A stretch of 64,000 nucleotides of DNA from NP936 sp002726085 (lineage in GTDB: Bacteria > Acidobacteriota > Vicinamibacteria > Vicinamibacterales > UBA8438): the NCBI GenBank assembly GCA_036012905.1, contig DASCQF010000109.1, forward strand, positions 62,001-126,000, in the 5' to 3' direction. A program made the translations under genes and the position numbers. Positions 1 to 8,362 of this stretch are shown piece by piece. The notes beneath the pieces were generated by a model. The model ran no database searches. It saw only the letters and a program-made list of their open reading frames with translations, and was not told the DNA's origin. Numbering within the stretch: the first letter of the stretch is position 1; each line of letters opens with the position of its first letter.

Positions 1-1165
1 CTGGGGCATCTACATCACCAACTTCGTGTTCTGGGTCGGCATCGCGCACTCCGGCACGCTGATCTCGGCGGTCCTGTTTCTCTTCCGGGCCAAGTGGCGC
101 ACGGCGGTGGCGCGCGCGGCCGAGGCGATGACGGTGTTCGCGGTCATGACCGCGGGGTTGTTTCCGATTATCCACATCGGCCGCCCGTGGTTCTTCTACT
201 GGCTGTTCCCGTACCCGAACCAGCGGGAGCTGTGGGTGAACTTCCGGTCGCCGCTGGTCTGGGACGTCTTCGCCATCAGCACCTACCTGACGGTGAGCGC
301 GATGTTCCTGTATCTCGGACTGATGCCGGACATCGCTGCCGTGCGCGACAAGATCAAGGACTGGCGCCAGCCGATTTACCGCGTGCTGTCACTTGGCTGG
401 CTCGGAACGGACAGGCAGTGGCGACACCACACCGCGTTGTACGGCTTCTTCGCCGCGCTGGCGACCCCGCTCGTCGTCTCGGTCCATAGCGTCGTGTCCT
501 GGGACTTCGCGACGTCGATCCTGCCGGGGTGGCACAGCACCATCTTCGCGCCCTACTTCGTCGCCGGAGCCATCTTCTCGGGGCTCGCGATGGTGATCAC
601 CCTGCTGGTGCCGATGCGGCGGATCTTGAAGCTGGAGAGCTACATCACCGTGCATCACTTCGAGAACCTCTCGAAGCTGATGCTGACCACCTCGCTCATC
701 GTGGGCTACGCGTATATGACGGAATTCTTCATCGCGTGGTACAGCGGCAGCCCATTCGAACAGGGGACGTTCATCGATCGGATGTTCGGGCAGTACTGGG
801 GCTTCAGCTGGATGATGTTCACGTGCAACGTGCTCATTCCGCTGCTGCTCTTCTCAAAGGCGATCCGCACCAATCTGACGTCGTTGTTCGTCATCTCGAT
901 CTTCGTCAACATCGGGATGTGGCTGGAGCGGTTCGTGATCATCATGACGTCGCTCTCGCACGATCTCGACCCGGCGAACTGGGCGGGCGTCTATCGGATC
1001 ACCTGGGTGGAGACGAGCATCACCATTGGAGCGTTCGGGCTGTTCTTCACGTTGTTTTTGCTGTTTGTGAAAAATTTTCCGGCCGTCTCGATCACCGAGC
1101 TGAAAGAAACGATGGAGCGGCCGGCCGAGGCCGACCCGGCCACTGCCTGGCCGGAACCTGTGTAG
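1..1165 (+). CDS. actC: ActC, NrfD-like membrane subunit of alternative complex III (5' truncated)
   Basis: Integral membrane subunit of alternative complex III, which moves electrons from menaquinol or quinol to cytochrome c and replaces the bc1 complex. The reading frame is already open at base 2 and has no start in the window, so the N-terminus lies upstream. About 380 residues are visible, with eight or so hydrophobic spans and the polysulfide reductase (NrfD) pattern, including a conserved HIGRPW segment near visible residue 50 and a late GMWLERFVI segment that is also present in ActF. It is followed after 7 nt by ActD, then ActE and ActF, the standard act order. Family identity is from recognition of the protein and its neighbours; the iron-sulfur subunit ActB and multihaem ActA would be expected just upstream of the window. 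Confidence 0.9.
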   Translation, partial: WGIYITNFVFWVGIAHSGTLISAVLFLFRAKWRTAVARAAEAMTVFAVMTAGLFPIIHIGRPWFFYWLFPYPNQRELWVNFRSPLVWDVFAISTYLTVSAMFLYLGLMPDIAAVRDKIKDWRQPIYRVLSLGWLGTDRQWRHHTALYGFFAALATPLVVSVHSVVSWDFATSILPGWHSTIFAPYFVAGAIFSGLAMVITLLVPMRRILKLESYITVHHFENLSKLMLTTSLIVGYAYMTEFFIAWYSGSPFEQGTFIDRMFGQYWGFSWMMFTCNVLIPLLLFSKAIRTNLTSLFVISIFVNIGMWLERFVIIMTSLSHDLDPANWAGVYRITWVETSITIGAFGLFFTLFLLFVKNFPAVSITELKETMERPAEADPATAWPEPV

Positions 1166-1172
1166 CGCCATC

Positions 1173-1676
1173 ATGCCAGAGCAAGTGGAGATTCTCGGCA
1201 TCTACGACCGCAGCGCGAAGGCGGCGGTCGGCGCCCGCGCAGTCCTCGACGGGGGGCTGGGCGCGGTGGTCGCCTATGCGCCGGTGCCGGACCACGCCCT
1301 CGACCGCGCGTTGCACGTCACCGTCAGCCCGATACGGCTGTTCGTGCTGATCGGAGGGCTACTCGGGTGCGCCACAGGATTCGTTTTTCCGATCTACACG
1401 GTGCTCGACTGGCCGTTGATCACCGGCGGCAGACCGCTCATCTCCATTCCGCCCTTCGTAGTCATTGCGTTCGAGTTGACGATCCTGTTCGCGGCGGTCA
1501 GCGGTATGGCCGGGTTCCTGCTGATGTCGAGGCTGCCGCGCGTCACCGGCCGGCCGGCGCCCGACGCGCGGTTCACGAACGACATGACGGGTGTCAGCGT
1601 GTCCTGCGCGCCAGAGCAGTCGGCGAGCGTGCGGGCGTGTCTCGAACGAACGGGCGCACACGAGATCAGGGAGTGA
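1173..1676 (+). CDS. actD: ActD, DUF3341 membrane subunit of alternative complex III
   Basis: Small membrane subunit of alternative complex III, 167 residues. The N-terminal third is soluble; two hydrophobic helices follow (about residues 52-75 and 90-118), separated by a short loop with the LDWPLITGG stretch typical of DUF3341 proteins. The ATG lies 7 nt after the ActC stop, and the TGA overlaps the ATG of ActE, so translation is probably coupled along the operon. Its exact role in the complex is structural as far as is known for the family. Length and position between ActC and ActE match other act operons, so the call is firm. Confidence 0.88.
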   Translation: MPEQVEILGIYDRSAKAAVGARAVLDGGLGAVVAYAPVPDHALDRALHVTVSPIRLFVLIGGLLGCATGFVFPIYTVLDWPLITGGRPLISIPPFVVIAFELTILFAAVSGMAGFLLMSRLPRVTGRPAPDARFTNDMTGVSVSCAPEQSASVRACLERTGAHEIRE

Positions 1677-2182
1677 TGATGGGTAAAGCGACATTGTCGG
1701 CGTGGGGACGACGGCTCTTCCTGATCGCGTTGCTTCTCGCGATGACCGGCGCCGTCACGTCGGCGCAGCTGAGATTCATGCGCAACATGTTCACGAGCCC
1801 GGTCGTGCAGCCGCAGGTAGCGCCGCGGGTGCCGGTTGAGGACACGATCCCGGTCGACGGAACCCAGATCCTGGACAAGATATCGTCGATAGACCTGCCC
1901 AACCCCCGGCCCAACACGCCCGAGGTGCTGCAAGAGGGCGCGTGGCTGTACGGGGTCTATTGCGCCGTGTGCCACGGCGCGGACGGGCAGGGCGACGGGC
2001 AGATCGCCGAGCACTTCCGGCGAATGCCGAGCATGCCCAGCATCCAGAACCGTACCGACGGGTTGATCTACGCCATCATCCGCGAGGGCGGAGCCAACAT
2101 GCCGGCGTTCGCAGACACGATGAGCGTCGATGAACGATGGGCGCTCGTGCACTTCATCCGGACGTTTAGAACGCCAGAATGA
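1676..2182 (+). CDS. actE: ActE, monohaem c-type cytochrome subunit of alternative complex III
   Basis: Periplasmic cytochrome c subunit of alternative complex III, 168 residues. The start is the ATG overlapping the ActD stop (TGATG); a second ATG follows directly at 1679. Residues 1-32 form a signal or anchor segment ending near TSAQ. One CxxCH haem site (CAVCHG) is seen near residue 100, and the C-terminal half is a standard cytochrome c fold with a MPAF methionine candidate for the sixth haem ligand. The TGA overlaps the ATG of ActF (ATGA). A longer open frame runs upstream inside actD, but the signal peptide and the coupled start argue for this one. Confidence 0.88.
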   Translation: MMGKATLSAWGRRLFLIALLLAMTGAVTSAQLRFMRNMFTSPVVQPQVAPRVPVEDTIPVDGTQILDKISSIDLPNPRPNTPEVLQEGAWLYGVYCAVCHGADGQGDGQIAEHFRRMPSMPSIQNRTDGLIYAIIREGGANMPAFADTMSVDERWALVHFIRTFRTPE

Positions 2183-3435
2183 TCTCCGTCGGCACTCCGG
2201 TCGTTTCGGACGGCACTCGCCGCCTCTATCTCGGCGCCGGTCTCGTAGGCGCGGCGGCGTTTCTGTACGGCGTGTTCCTGGGCGACAGCATTCGGGCGTG
2301 GCAGTCGTTGCTGGTGAACTTCCTGTTCTTCGGCGGGCTGGCGCAAGCGGGCGTCGTGCTCTCGGCGATCATGCAGGTGACCACGTCGCGGTGGGGCCGA
2401 GCGCTGAAGCGCACCGCCGAGGCGACGTCGGCGTTCCTCCCGGTCGCGTTCCTACTGTTGCTCGTGTTACTGGCCGGCGTGTCCGCGTGGGCGCCGTGGG
2501 TGCACGACCCGGTCGAGGCCAAGCAGGCCTGGCTCAACATCCCGTTTTTCGTAACACGCCAGATTCTCGGGTTCTTGCTGCTCAGCGGGATCAGCCTGCT
2601 CTACGTGTACCGGTCGGTGCGTCCGGACCTCGGGATGCTCGACCAGTCGGGCGAGCACACGGCGGACGGGTTCGCGCGTCGGCTGATCGCCGGCTGGCGC
2701 GGTATCCACGAGGAGCGCGAAATCGCCCAGCGAGCTCAGAGCCGGCTGGCACCGGCGGTGCTGATTGCCTATGGGTGGATTTTCACCCTGGTCGCGTTCG
2801 ACTTCTTCATGTCGCTGGACCCGCACTGGTTCTCGACATTGGCGGGCGGCTACTACTTCATCGGTAACCTGTTCATCGGGCTCGCCTTTCTGGCGGTCGT
2901 CGCGGTCTGGGCGCGCGAACGGTTGCAGCTGACGGAATATCTCGGCCCCCACCAGTTGCACGACGTAGGCAAGCTGCTCTTCGGCTTCTGCATCCTCTGG
3001 GCCTACATGTTCTGGTCACAGTATCTGGTGATCTGGTTCGGCGACCTGCCCGAGGAGACCGAGTTCATCTATCACCGGATGAACGGCGCCTGGGCGCCAC
3101 TCGCCTGGACCGTGTTCGCCATGGCGTTTGTCATCCCGTTTGTTGTGCTACTGAGTCGCGCCGTGAAGACCAGTCCGCGCGGACTGACGGCCATCGCGTG
3201 TGTGGGTCTCGTCGGCATGTGGCTCGAGCGCTTCATCCTGGTGTCCCCGTCGCTGTGGCACGGCGAGGGTGTCCCACTGGGTGTCATCGAGCTGCTCGTC
3301 ACCGCCGGCGTGCTGGGATTGTTCGCGTGGTGCTACACGACGTTCCTCCAGACCCTCCCAGTGCTGCCATTGGCCGATCCTCGTCTAGAGCCGGCGTCGG
3401 CCCATCCCCAGGCGCACGATCTCCATGCGGGGTAA
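2179..3435 (+). CDS. actF: ActF, second NrfD-like quinol-site subunit of alternative complex III
   Basis: Polytopic membrane subunit, 418 residues with about ten hydrophobic helices. It is the second NrfD-related subunit of alternative complex III and pairs with ActC. Markers visible are the AFDFFMSLDPHW segment in the middle, FWSQYLVIWFG after it, and GMWLERF near the C-terminus. The ATG overlaps the ActE stop by 4 nt. In many genomes cytochrome oxidase genes follow directly; here the operon stops and an unrelated methyltransferase starts 236 bp on. The 3436-3671 gap holds only short overlapping frames on both strands that I cannot support as genes. Confidence 0.9.
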   Translation: MISVGTPVVSDGTRRLYLGAGLVGAAAFLYGVFLGDSIRAWQSLLVNFLFFGGLAQAGVVLSAIMQVTTSRWGRALKRTAEATSAFLPVAFLLLLVLLAGVSAWAPWVHDPVEAKQAWLNIPFFVTRQILGFLLLSGISLLYVYRSVRPDLGMLDQSGEHTADGFARRLIAGWRGIHEEREIAQRAQSRLAPAVLIAYGWIFTLVAFDFFMSLDPHWFSTLAGGYYFIGNLFIGLAFLAVVAVWARERLQLTEYLGPHQLHDVGKLLFGFCILWAYMFWSQYLVIWFGDLPEETEFIYHRMNGAWAPLAWTVFAMAFVIPFVVLLSRAVKTSPRGLTAIACVGLVGMWLERFILVSPSLWHGEGVPLGVIELLVTAGVLGLFAWCYTTFLQTLPVLPLADPRLEPASAHPQAHDLHAG

Positions 3436-3671
3436 GGAATCAGGCGGGAATGAGTCCACCATTCTGGACGCCGATGCAGCCCGCACGACGACGTTGTTCG
3501 TCGCCGACAGACTCCCTGAATGCGCGCTCCTCGCGCCTCGCCGGACGAGCGCCTCGACGCCCGGGATTAGCAAGATCATTTCCGCTCGAGTCCTGAGGCT
3601 CGACACTGCGAGAGAGACCGCCGCCTGAGCCGGCGTGATATCCTCGACTGTTTCTACCGCGTGAGTGTCTC

Positions 3672-4370
3672 GTGTCAGCGCGAACCCATCAGTTCATTTC
3701 GCAACCGGACTCGGGCGCCCCGCCTCTGTCGAAGGAATGGCGCGTCCGGCGACGGTTCGATCGGCGACTACGACTGCTCGGTATCCCGGAAGACCTGACC
3801 GGGTGGAGCGTGCTGGATATCGGCGCGTGGCATGGCTATTTCTCGTTCGAGTGCGAGCGACGTGGAGCCGACCGGGTGCTGGCAGTCGACCGGTTCGCCT
3901 GGGACCGGTTCGGGATGGACGAGTTCCTTGCGGCCCACAAGCGGCTCGCCTCGCGGGTCGAATATCAGCACCTCGACGTGCACGACCTCGACGCTGACAC
4001 GATTGGGCAGTTCGATCTGGTCCTGCTTCTCGGGGTGTTCTACCATCTGCGCAATCCGGTGGCGGCACTGGAACGAATTGCCCGGGTGACGAAGCGCCTT
4101 CTGATCTGCGAGACCCACGTCCTGCTGCCCTTCATCCACGAGCGATATCCGCTCGTTCCGTTTTTCCCGGGAGACGAGCGGGCCGGTGAACAGACCTACG
4201 ACCTGTGTGGCATCCCGACCATGACCGGCCTGACGGAAATGGTGCGCTTCGCCGGCTTCAGCGAGGTTGATGTAGCGTATCGACCGTCGTTCCGCTACTG
4301 GAAGAAATTCGTGGCGCTGGTGACGACGCGCCCCCAGTCGGGACGCGGGATCGTGCATGCGAGGCCATAG
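3672..4370 (+). CDS. class I SAM-dependent methyltransferase (CmoB/DUF1698-like)
   Basis: Predicted soluble SAM-dependent methyltransferase of 232 residues starting at GTG. Motif I reads LDIGAWHGYFS (about residue 49) and the acidic residue closing strand 2 lies in AVDRFAWDR; a motif IV-like FDLVLLLGVFYHLRNP follows at about residue 120. That YHLRNP segment is typical of the CmoB/DUF1698 branch, which includes tRNA carboxymethyl transferases and glycolipid or small-molecule methyltransferases; the substrate cannot be told from sequence. No clear Shine-Dalgarno precedes the GTG. It stands alone between the act operon and the dehydrogenase at 4497, with a heptad repeat element just after its stop. 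Confidence 0.75.
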   Translation: MSARTHQFISQPDSGAPPLSKEWRVRRRFDRRLRLLGIPEDLTGWSVLDIGAWHGYFSFECERRGADRVLAVDRFAWDRFGMDEFLAAHKRLASRVEYQHLDVHDLDADTIGQFDLVLLLGVFYHLRNPVAALERIARVTKRLLICETHVLLPFIHERYPLVPFFPGDERAGEQTYDLCGIPTMTGLTEMVRFAGFSEVDVAYRPSFRYWKKFVALVTTRPQSGRGIVHARP

Positions 4371-4385
4371 AGAACATGGTCCGAG

Positions 4386-4436
4386 AAGGCAGGAGACAGG
4401 AGACAGGAGACAGGAGGAGCCGGAAGGCTTCGCTGC
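4386..4436 (-). repeat. heptad-hairpin intergenic repeat (family R1, copy A)
   Basis: Tandem AGGAGAC 7-mers followed by GGAGCCGGAAGGCTTCGCTGC. It lies 15 nt after the methyltransferase stop. Related copies are at 8291, 9061, 25081, 27916, 42314, 46436 and 62722. In gene direction the heptads come first and the short hairpin second, as at the 3' ends of four other genes here. The strand given is that on which the CTYCTGH form of the heptad is read. Confidence 0.75.
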
Positions 4437-4496
4437 TTTCGTCAGTGTGTTGAAGACACCAGGCGTCGTACGACAGACGAAGGAGAGAGTCACACC

Positions 4497-5393
4497 ATGA
4501 ACATTGCGGTGATCGGAATGGGCACCATGGGTGCCCCGATGGCGAGAAACCTGCTGAAGGCAGGCCACAGCGTGGTCGTGCACAACCGGACCCGCGAGCG
4601 GGAGGAACCTCTCGAGGCGGAGGGGGCCGCCCGCGCCGAGAGCCCGGCGGCGGCGGCGCGTGAGGTCGATGTTGTGCTGACCTGCGTCTCCGACACGCCA
4701 GATGTACAACGCGTGCTGCTCGACCCCGAGATCGGCGCCATCAACGGACTGCGCGAGGGCGGGCTGGTCATCGATTGTTCGTCGATCGCGCCGGCGGCCA
4801 CACGCGACATCGCTGCGACGTTCGGCGAAAAGAACATCGGCTATGTCGATGCACCGGTCTCGGGAGGCTCGGAAGGAGCCATCAAGGGCACGCTGGCCAT
4901 CATGTGCGGCGGCAGCACAGCCGATTTCGAGCGCGCCAAACCGGTGCTTGAGATCCTTGGCGGCAAGATCACACACATAGGCGACGTCGGCGCCGGGCAG
5001 ATTGCCAAAGTGGCGAACCAGGTGGTCATTGCCGGGACCTTCCTGGCCCTCGGGGAAGCGCTGACGCTTGCCAGCAAGGCGGGCGCCAATCCCGAGAAGG
5101 TGGTCGAGGCGATCGCGGGCGGTGTAGCCGGCTCATGGATTCTGCAGAACCGGTCGGGCAATATGTTGAACGACACGTACCCGCTCGGTTTTCGCACCCG
5201 GCTGCACCGCAAGGATCTGGGCATCGCCCTCGAGACGGCCCGCACATTCGAGGTACCGGTCCAGATTGCCAGCCTCGTGGCGACCATCGAAGACGGCCTG
5301 ATCGCCCAAGGCTTCGGCGACGAGGATATGTCGAATTTGGCGCGCTTCGTCCGGCGGGGCGCCGGTGTGCCGGACGGACCAATGAAAGGGTGA
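4497..5393 (+). CDS. 3-hydroxyisobutyrate dehydrogenase-like NAD(P)-dependent oxidoreductase
   Basis: Cytosolic beta-hydroxyacid dehydrogenase, 298 residues, oxidising 3-hydroxyisobutyrate (valine breakdown) or reducing tartronate semialdehyde. The N-terminus carries the Rossmann motif GMGTMGAPMARN (residues 7-18), then the HNRT segment whose arginine favours NADP. The substrate motif DAPVSGGSEGA is near residue 118 and the catalytic lysine lies in QIAKVANQ near residue 170. An AAGGAGAGAG Shine-Dalgarno sits about 10 nt before the ATG. Two nucleotides after the stop comes the CoA-transferase pair, so the three genes form one operon. With mmsA at 19373 this favours the valine-pathway role (mmsB-like), but the family is hard to split by sequence. 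Confidence 0.82.
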   Translation: MNIAVIGMGTMGAPMARNLLKAGHSVVVHNRTREREEPLEAEGAARAESPAAAAREVDVVLTCVSDTPDVQRVLLDPEIGAINGLREGGLVIDCSSIAPAATRDIAATFGEKNIGYVDAPVSGGSEGAIKGTLAIMCGGSTADFERAKPVLEILGGKITHIGDVGAGQIAKVANQVVIAGTFLALGEALTLASKAGANPEKVVEAIAGGVAGSWILQNRSGNMLNDTYPLGFRTRLHRKDLGIALETARTFEVPVQIASLVATIEDGLIAQGFGDEDMSNLARFVRRGAGVPDGPMKG

Positions 5394-5394
5394 A

Positions 5395-6096
5395 ATGCGT
5401 AGAAAGGTGTATCCGAGCTCGGTAGCGGCGCTCGACGGGCTGCTGCACGACGGCATGACGCTGATGGTGGGCGGCTTCGGCCTGTGCGGTGTACCGCAGA
5501 GCCTCGTGCAGGCGCTGCGCGACTCGGGCGTCAAGCAACTCACCTGTATCAGCAACAATGCCGGAGTGGACGGCGCCGGGCTCGGGTTGCTGCTCGAGAC
5601 ACGCCAGATCGACAAGATGATTGCCAGCTATGTCGGCGAGAACAAGTTATTCGAAAAGCAGTTTCTCGACGGCACCATCGAGGTCGAGCTGAATCCACAG
5701 GGCACCATGGCGGAGCGGATGCGGGCCGGAGGCGCAGGTATCGCCGCCTTCTACACCCCGACCGGCTACGGCACCCCGTTGACCGAGGGCAAGGACACCC
5801 GCGAGTTCGACGGCCGCTGGTATGTGCTGGAGACGGCACTCCATGCCGACGTGTCGCTGGTGAAGGCGTGGAAGGCGGACGAGGCGGGCAACCTCGTCTA
5901 CCGAATGACGGCCCGGAACTTCAATCCGCCGATGGCGGAGGCGGGACGGGTCACCGTGGCCGAGGTCGAGGAGATCGTGCCGGCCGGCGAAATCGACCCG
6001 CACATGGTGCACACGCCAGGCATCTACGTTGACCGGGTGGTCGTCGGCGAAAACCAGGACAAGGTCATCGAGCGCCGGAAGACTCGCGAAGGATAA
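5395..6096 (+). CDS. scoA: 3-oxoacid CoA-transferase subunit A
   Basis: Alpha subunit of a succinyl-CoA:3-ketoacid (or acetate:acetoacetate) CoA-transferase, 233 residues. It moves CoA between an acyl-CoA donor and a keto or fatty acid, letting the cell activate acetoacetate or short-chain acids. The family-I signature GGFGLCGVPQSL is at residues 23-34, and SNNAGVDGAGLG follows at about 55. It begins 1 nt after the stop of the upstream dehydrogenase and is followed by subunit B after 5 nt. Acceptor preference (Sco, Ato or Pca type) cannot be fixed from sequence; the nearby AtoE-like permease suggests short-chain fatty or keto acids. Confidence 0.9.
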   Translation: MRRKVYPSSVAALDGLLHDGMTLMVGGFGLCGVPQSLVQALRDSGVKQLTCISNNAGVDGAGLGLLLETRQIDKMIASYVGENKLFEKQFLDGTIEVELNPQGTMAERMRAGGAGIAAFYTPTGYGTPLTEGKDTREFDGRWYVLETALHADVSLVKAWKADEAGNLVYRMTARNFNPPMAEAGRVTVAEVEEIVPAGEIDPHMVHTPGIYVDRVVVGENQDKVIERRKTREG

Positions 6097-6101
6097 GCGC
6101 C

Positions 6102-6758
6102 ATGCCACTCAACCGCGAACAGATTGCCGCACGCGCCGCTCGGGAGATCCAGGACGGCTACTACGTGAACCTTGGCATCGGCATCCCGACACTGTGCGCC
6201 AATTTCATCCCGGACCACGTCGACGTCAAGCTGCAAAGCGAGAACGGCCTGCTGGGGATCGGGCCCTACCCCACCGAGGACGAGATCGACGCCGACCTCA
6301 TCAACGCCGGGAAGGAAACTGTTACCGCCGTCCCCGGCGCCAGCTACTTCAGCAGCGCCCAGAGCTTCGCGATGATCCGTGGCGGTCACATCGACCTCGC
6401 GATTCTCGGCGCCATGCAGGTCTCGAGAGAGGGCGACCTCGCGAACTGGATGATCCCCGGCGCGATGGTCAAGGGGCCCGGCGGCGCCATGGATCTGGTG
6501 ACCGGCGCCAAGCAGGTCCTGATCGTCATGGGCCATCTGTCGAAGCGGGGCGAGCGAAAGATTCTCAACCGCTGTAGCCTGCCGCTAACCGGCAAGAAGG
6601 TGGTCAACACCCTGGTCACCTCGCTCGCCGTCATCGAGGTGACGGCGGATGGACTCCGGCTGCTGGAACGCGCCCCGGGCGTGACGGTGGACGAGATCCG
6701 GGAGGCAACCGAGCCGGCGCTGCTGACCGATGGCGAGGTGCCGGAGGTGACGGTCTGA
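6102..6758 (+). CDS. scoB: 3-oxoacid CoA-transferase subunit B
   Basis: Beta subunit, 218 residues, carrying the active-site glutamate in QSENGLLGIGPYP (about residues 44-56), the family-I CoA-transferase signature. GLGIGIPTL near residue 25 is the glycine-rich segment of the fold. It forms a heterodimer or heterotetramer with the product of the gene just upstream. The start is an ATG 6 nt after an AAGGATAA sequence that overlaps the end of subunit A. After the stop the operon ends in a repeat-rich gap. Confidence 0.9.
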   Translation: MPLNREQIAARAAREIQDGYYVNLGIGIPTLCANFIPDHVDVKLQSENGLLGIGPYPTEDEIDADLINAGKETVTAVPGASYFSSAQSFAMIRGGHIDLAILGAMQVSREGDLANWMIPGAMVKGPGGAMDLVTGAKQVLIVMGHLSKRGERKILNRCSLPLTGKKVVNTLVTSLAVIEVTADGLRLLERAPGVTVDEIREATEPALLTDGEVPEVTV

Positions 6759-6850
6759 TCGCTACCCGTCGGTAAGCACCGTCGCGGGATCGAATCGTGC
6801 GGCGCGGCGCCGTGTTGGACACCAGCAGCACAAGCGCCAGCACCCCGCCC

Positions 6851-6874
6851 GCGTGGGGTTCGGGGCGCAGGCCC
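6851..6874 (+). repeat. R3 element, partial copy
   Basis: GCGTGGGGTTCGGGGCGCAG plus GCCC matches the second half of the R3 elements at 7063 and 62364 at about 20 of 24 positions. The GGGG..CCC arms that form the second hairpin of R3 are kept. Confidence 0.5.
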
Positions 6875-6971
6875 ATCCTGTACTGAACAAGGCGCGTACA
6901 GCGCGCCCCGCGCACGCGGAGCCGTCCTCTAGCGGGGTGCCACGAAATACCGCGCCGGTTTCCGGAGCGCG

Positions 6972-7050
6972 GCGCCCGGCTGGCAAGGCGCTACGAGGGA
7001 GCATGCAGGCGTCATGTGACCGAGGAAGCAACACCGCCAGACGGGATGCC
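6972..7050 (+). repeat. R2 dispersed repeat, copy 1
   Basis: About 79 bp matching 44111-44188. Shared blocks are GCGCCCGG, GCAAGGCGC, GAGGGAGCAT, GACCGA, AAGCAAC and GGGATGC in the same order and nearly the same spacing. GGGAGCAT can pair with the distal ATGCCCC in this copy. No protein-coding explanation was found. Confidence 0.65.
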
Positions 7051-7062
7051 CCGCCCGGAAAC

Positions 7063-7112
7063 CGGGGTCCCCGCGTAGCGGACGCGTGGGGCTTGGGGCG
7101 AAGCCCCGTCTA
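7063..7112 (+). repeat. R3 two-hairpin repeat, copy 1
   Basis: Fifty bases matching 62364-62413 at about 42 of 50 positions. First hairpin: CCCCGCG against CGCGTGGGG. Second: GGGGCTT against AAGCCCC, a perfect 7-bp stem. The element runs into the stop codon of the minus-strand vWA gene at 7110, so it may act as its transcript end. Confidence 0.65.
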
Positions 7113-8198
7113 ATAAATAAGCATCGCAACGACGAAGACGACGATGGCGAGCATGACGACCCACTGCCAGATTTCCTGCTGGTCCTCGGCTGGGATCAAC
7201 TGGAAGGAAATACTGCGGTGGGAGTCGACGACATTGCGGAGGAAGGCACTCGAGGTCACTTGCGGGCTATCAACGATGAACGTGCGGCCACCAGTGCGCT
7301 GCTCAATCCCACCGAGGTTGTCGAGCGCAAGCCGCGTACGCTGCCCCTCGAGGTCCGCCTCGAGCGTCTCGTCGTAGTCGACGCCACGGACGTAGTCCGT
7401 CAAGACCGAGTCGACGTTCGCCCCGGTGCGGCTGCCGATCGCGACCGGATAGATCACCAAGCCGCGGCGGCGGAACTCGCCGAGCGCCACATCCATCCGA
7501 CTCATCTGCTCGGCGTCGCTGAGAAAGTCGCCATCGGTGAAGAGCAGCACCAACCGATCGCTGCGTTCCTCCGGCGTCCAGTTGTCCTCCCCTTCTTCGA
7601 ATCGGTCCTGGTTGTCGAGCGACAGGTAGATCGATTCGAACGCCATCGCCACGTCGCTGTCCCACGGAAAGGCATCCCCAGACAGCGTCGGCGGTGGCCC
7701 AATGCGGCCCACCGCCTCGACGAACCGCTCCGCGTTCGACGACATGTGCACGCGCCGCAGCGCGGTGGTCCCCCAGACGAAAACGGCCGTTCGGTCACCC
7801 GGCGTCAGGATGTCCTGCGTGTAGAGGCTCAGCGCCTCCCGAACCGCCAGCTCCAGCCGCGAAGGGCCCAGGTCCTTGACCCACATCGACGCCGACGCAT
7901 CGATGGCGACCACGACGTCTACGTCACCCCGCTTGAAGCTCGACCCGCCGTAGATCCAGAACGGGCGGGCCGCTGCAATCGCCACCAGCGTCAGCGCGCC
8001 GATCGCCAGGAACCAGAACTTGATGTGGCCGAAGAGCGGATAGCGCGAGCCCTCGGTGCGCGCCGGGCGCAGCTGCAGTCGGACCGCAAAGACCAGCAGC
8101 CCTAACACCAGCAGTAACCCGGCGATCGGCACGACCGCCAGATACTCCGGGTTGGCGAACTCGACGCTCTCCTGAAACAGACTGGCGATGGCGTCCAT
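7110..8198 (-). CDS. vWA-domain membrane protein, MxaL-like (last gene of mxaRSACKL-like cluster)
   Basis: Membrane-anchored von Willebrand A protein, 362 residues. Two hydrophobic spans lie near residues 22-40 and 60-80, then the vWA domain whose metal site reads AIDASASMW (DxSxS) near residue 98, with LLFTDGDFLSD as the later metal-site segment. A final hydrophobic helix ends the protein. MoxR-linked vWA proteins are thought to present a substrate to the AAA+ MoxR chaperone; in methanol-oxidising bacteria MxaL helps load metal into the dehydrogenase. This is gene six of a six-gene minus-strand run whose order equals mxaR-S-A-C-K-L. A BatA/BatB label would fit by domain alone; gene order favours the Mxa comparison. 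Confidence 0.75.
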   Translation of the reverse strand: MDAIASLFQESVEFANPEYLAVVPIAGLLLVLGLLVFAVRLQLRPARTEGSRYPLFGHIKFWFLAIGALTLVAIAAARPFWIYGGSSFKRGDVDVVVAIDASASMWVKDLGPSRLELAVREALSLYTQDILTPGDRTAVFVWGTTALRRVHMSSNAERFVEAVGRIGPPPTLSGDAFPWDSDVAMAFESIYLSLDNQDRFEEGEDNWTPEERSDRLVLLFTDGDFLSDAEQMSRMDVALGEFRRRGLVIYPVAIGSRTGANVDSVLTDYVRGVDYDETLEADLEGQRTRLALDNLGGIEQRTGGRTFIVDSPQVTSSAFLRNVVDSHRSISFQLIPAEDQQEIWQWVVMLAIVVFVVAMLIY

Positions 8199-8290
8199 GG
8201 CGTGTGTGGCAGGCGGCCCTGAAGGGCCTTGCTACCGCGTGTCGGCGTTGTCCGTGGCGACCCTGCCTATCGGCGACAGCCCGCAGGAAC

Positions 8291-8350
8291 AGAGGCCGGC
8301 GAAGCCCTCCGGCCTTCTTCTGACTTCCGACTTCTGACTTCTGACTTCTC
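8291..8350 (+). repeat. heptad-hairpin repeat R1, copy B
   Basis: GGCCGGCGAAGCCCTCCGGCC, then CTTCTGA-type heptads (CTTCTGA, CTTCCGA, CTTCTGA, CTTCTGA, CTTCTC). It begins 12 nt downstream of the stop of the minus-strand gene at 8363. Relative to that gene the heptads come first and the hairpin second. Confidence 0.75.
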
Positions 8351-8362
8351 GAGCATCAGCTG

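Larger units (their letters stand above)
6759..7109. other. 351-bp repeat-rich intergenic region between convergent genes
   Basis: No gene is supported here. The gap separates the convergent CoA-transferase and vWA operons. It holds a partial copy of the R3 element (6851-6874), one copy of the R2 element (6972-7050) and a full R3 element (7063-7112). All have relatives elsewhere in the window. Short open frames in it are not conserved between copies. Confidence 0.7.

Noticed and set aside
3425..3628. Small genes after actF on either strand
   Set aside because: Short frames on both strands overlap each other; there is no ribosome site or motif to choose one.
3768..4976. 402-codon minus-strand frame over the methyltransferase and dehydrogenase
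   Set aside because: It spans two clear plus-strand genes and an intergenic repeat, with no domain.
6759..7109. tRNA or insertion-sequence end in the repeat-rich gap
   Set aside because: No cloverleaf arms or CCA-type end, no transposase, and no terminal inverted repeats around a gene.
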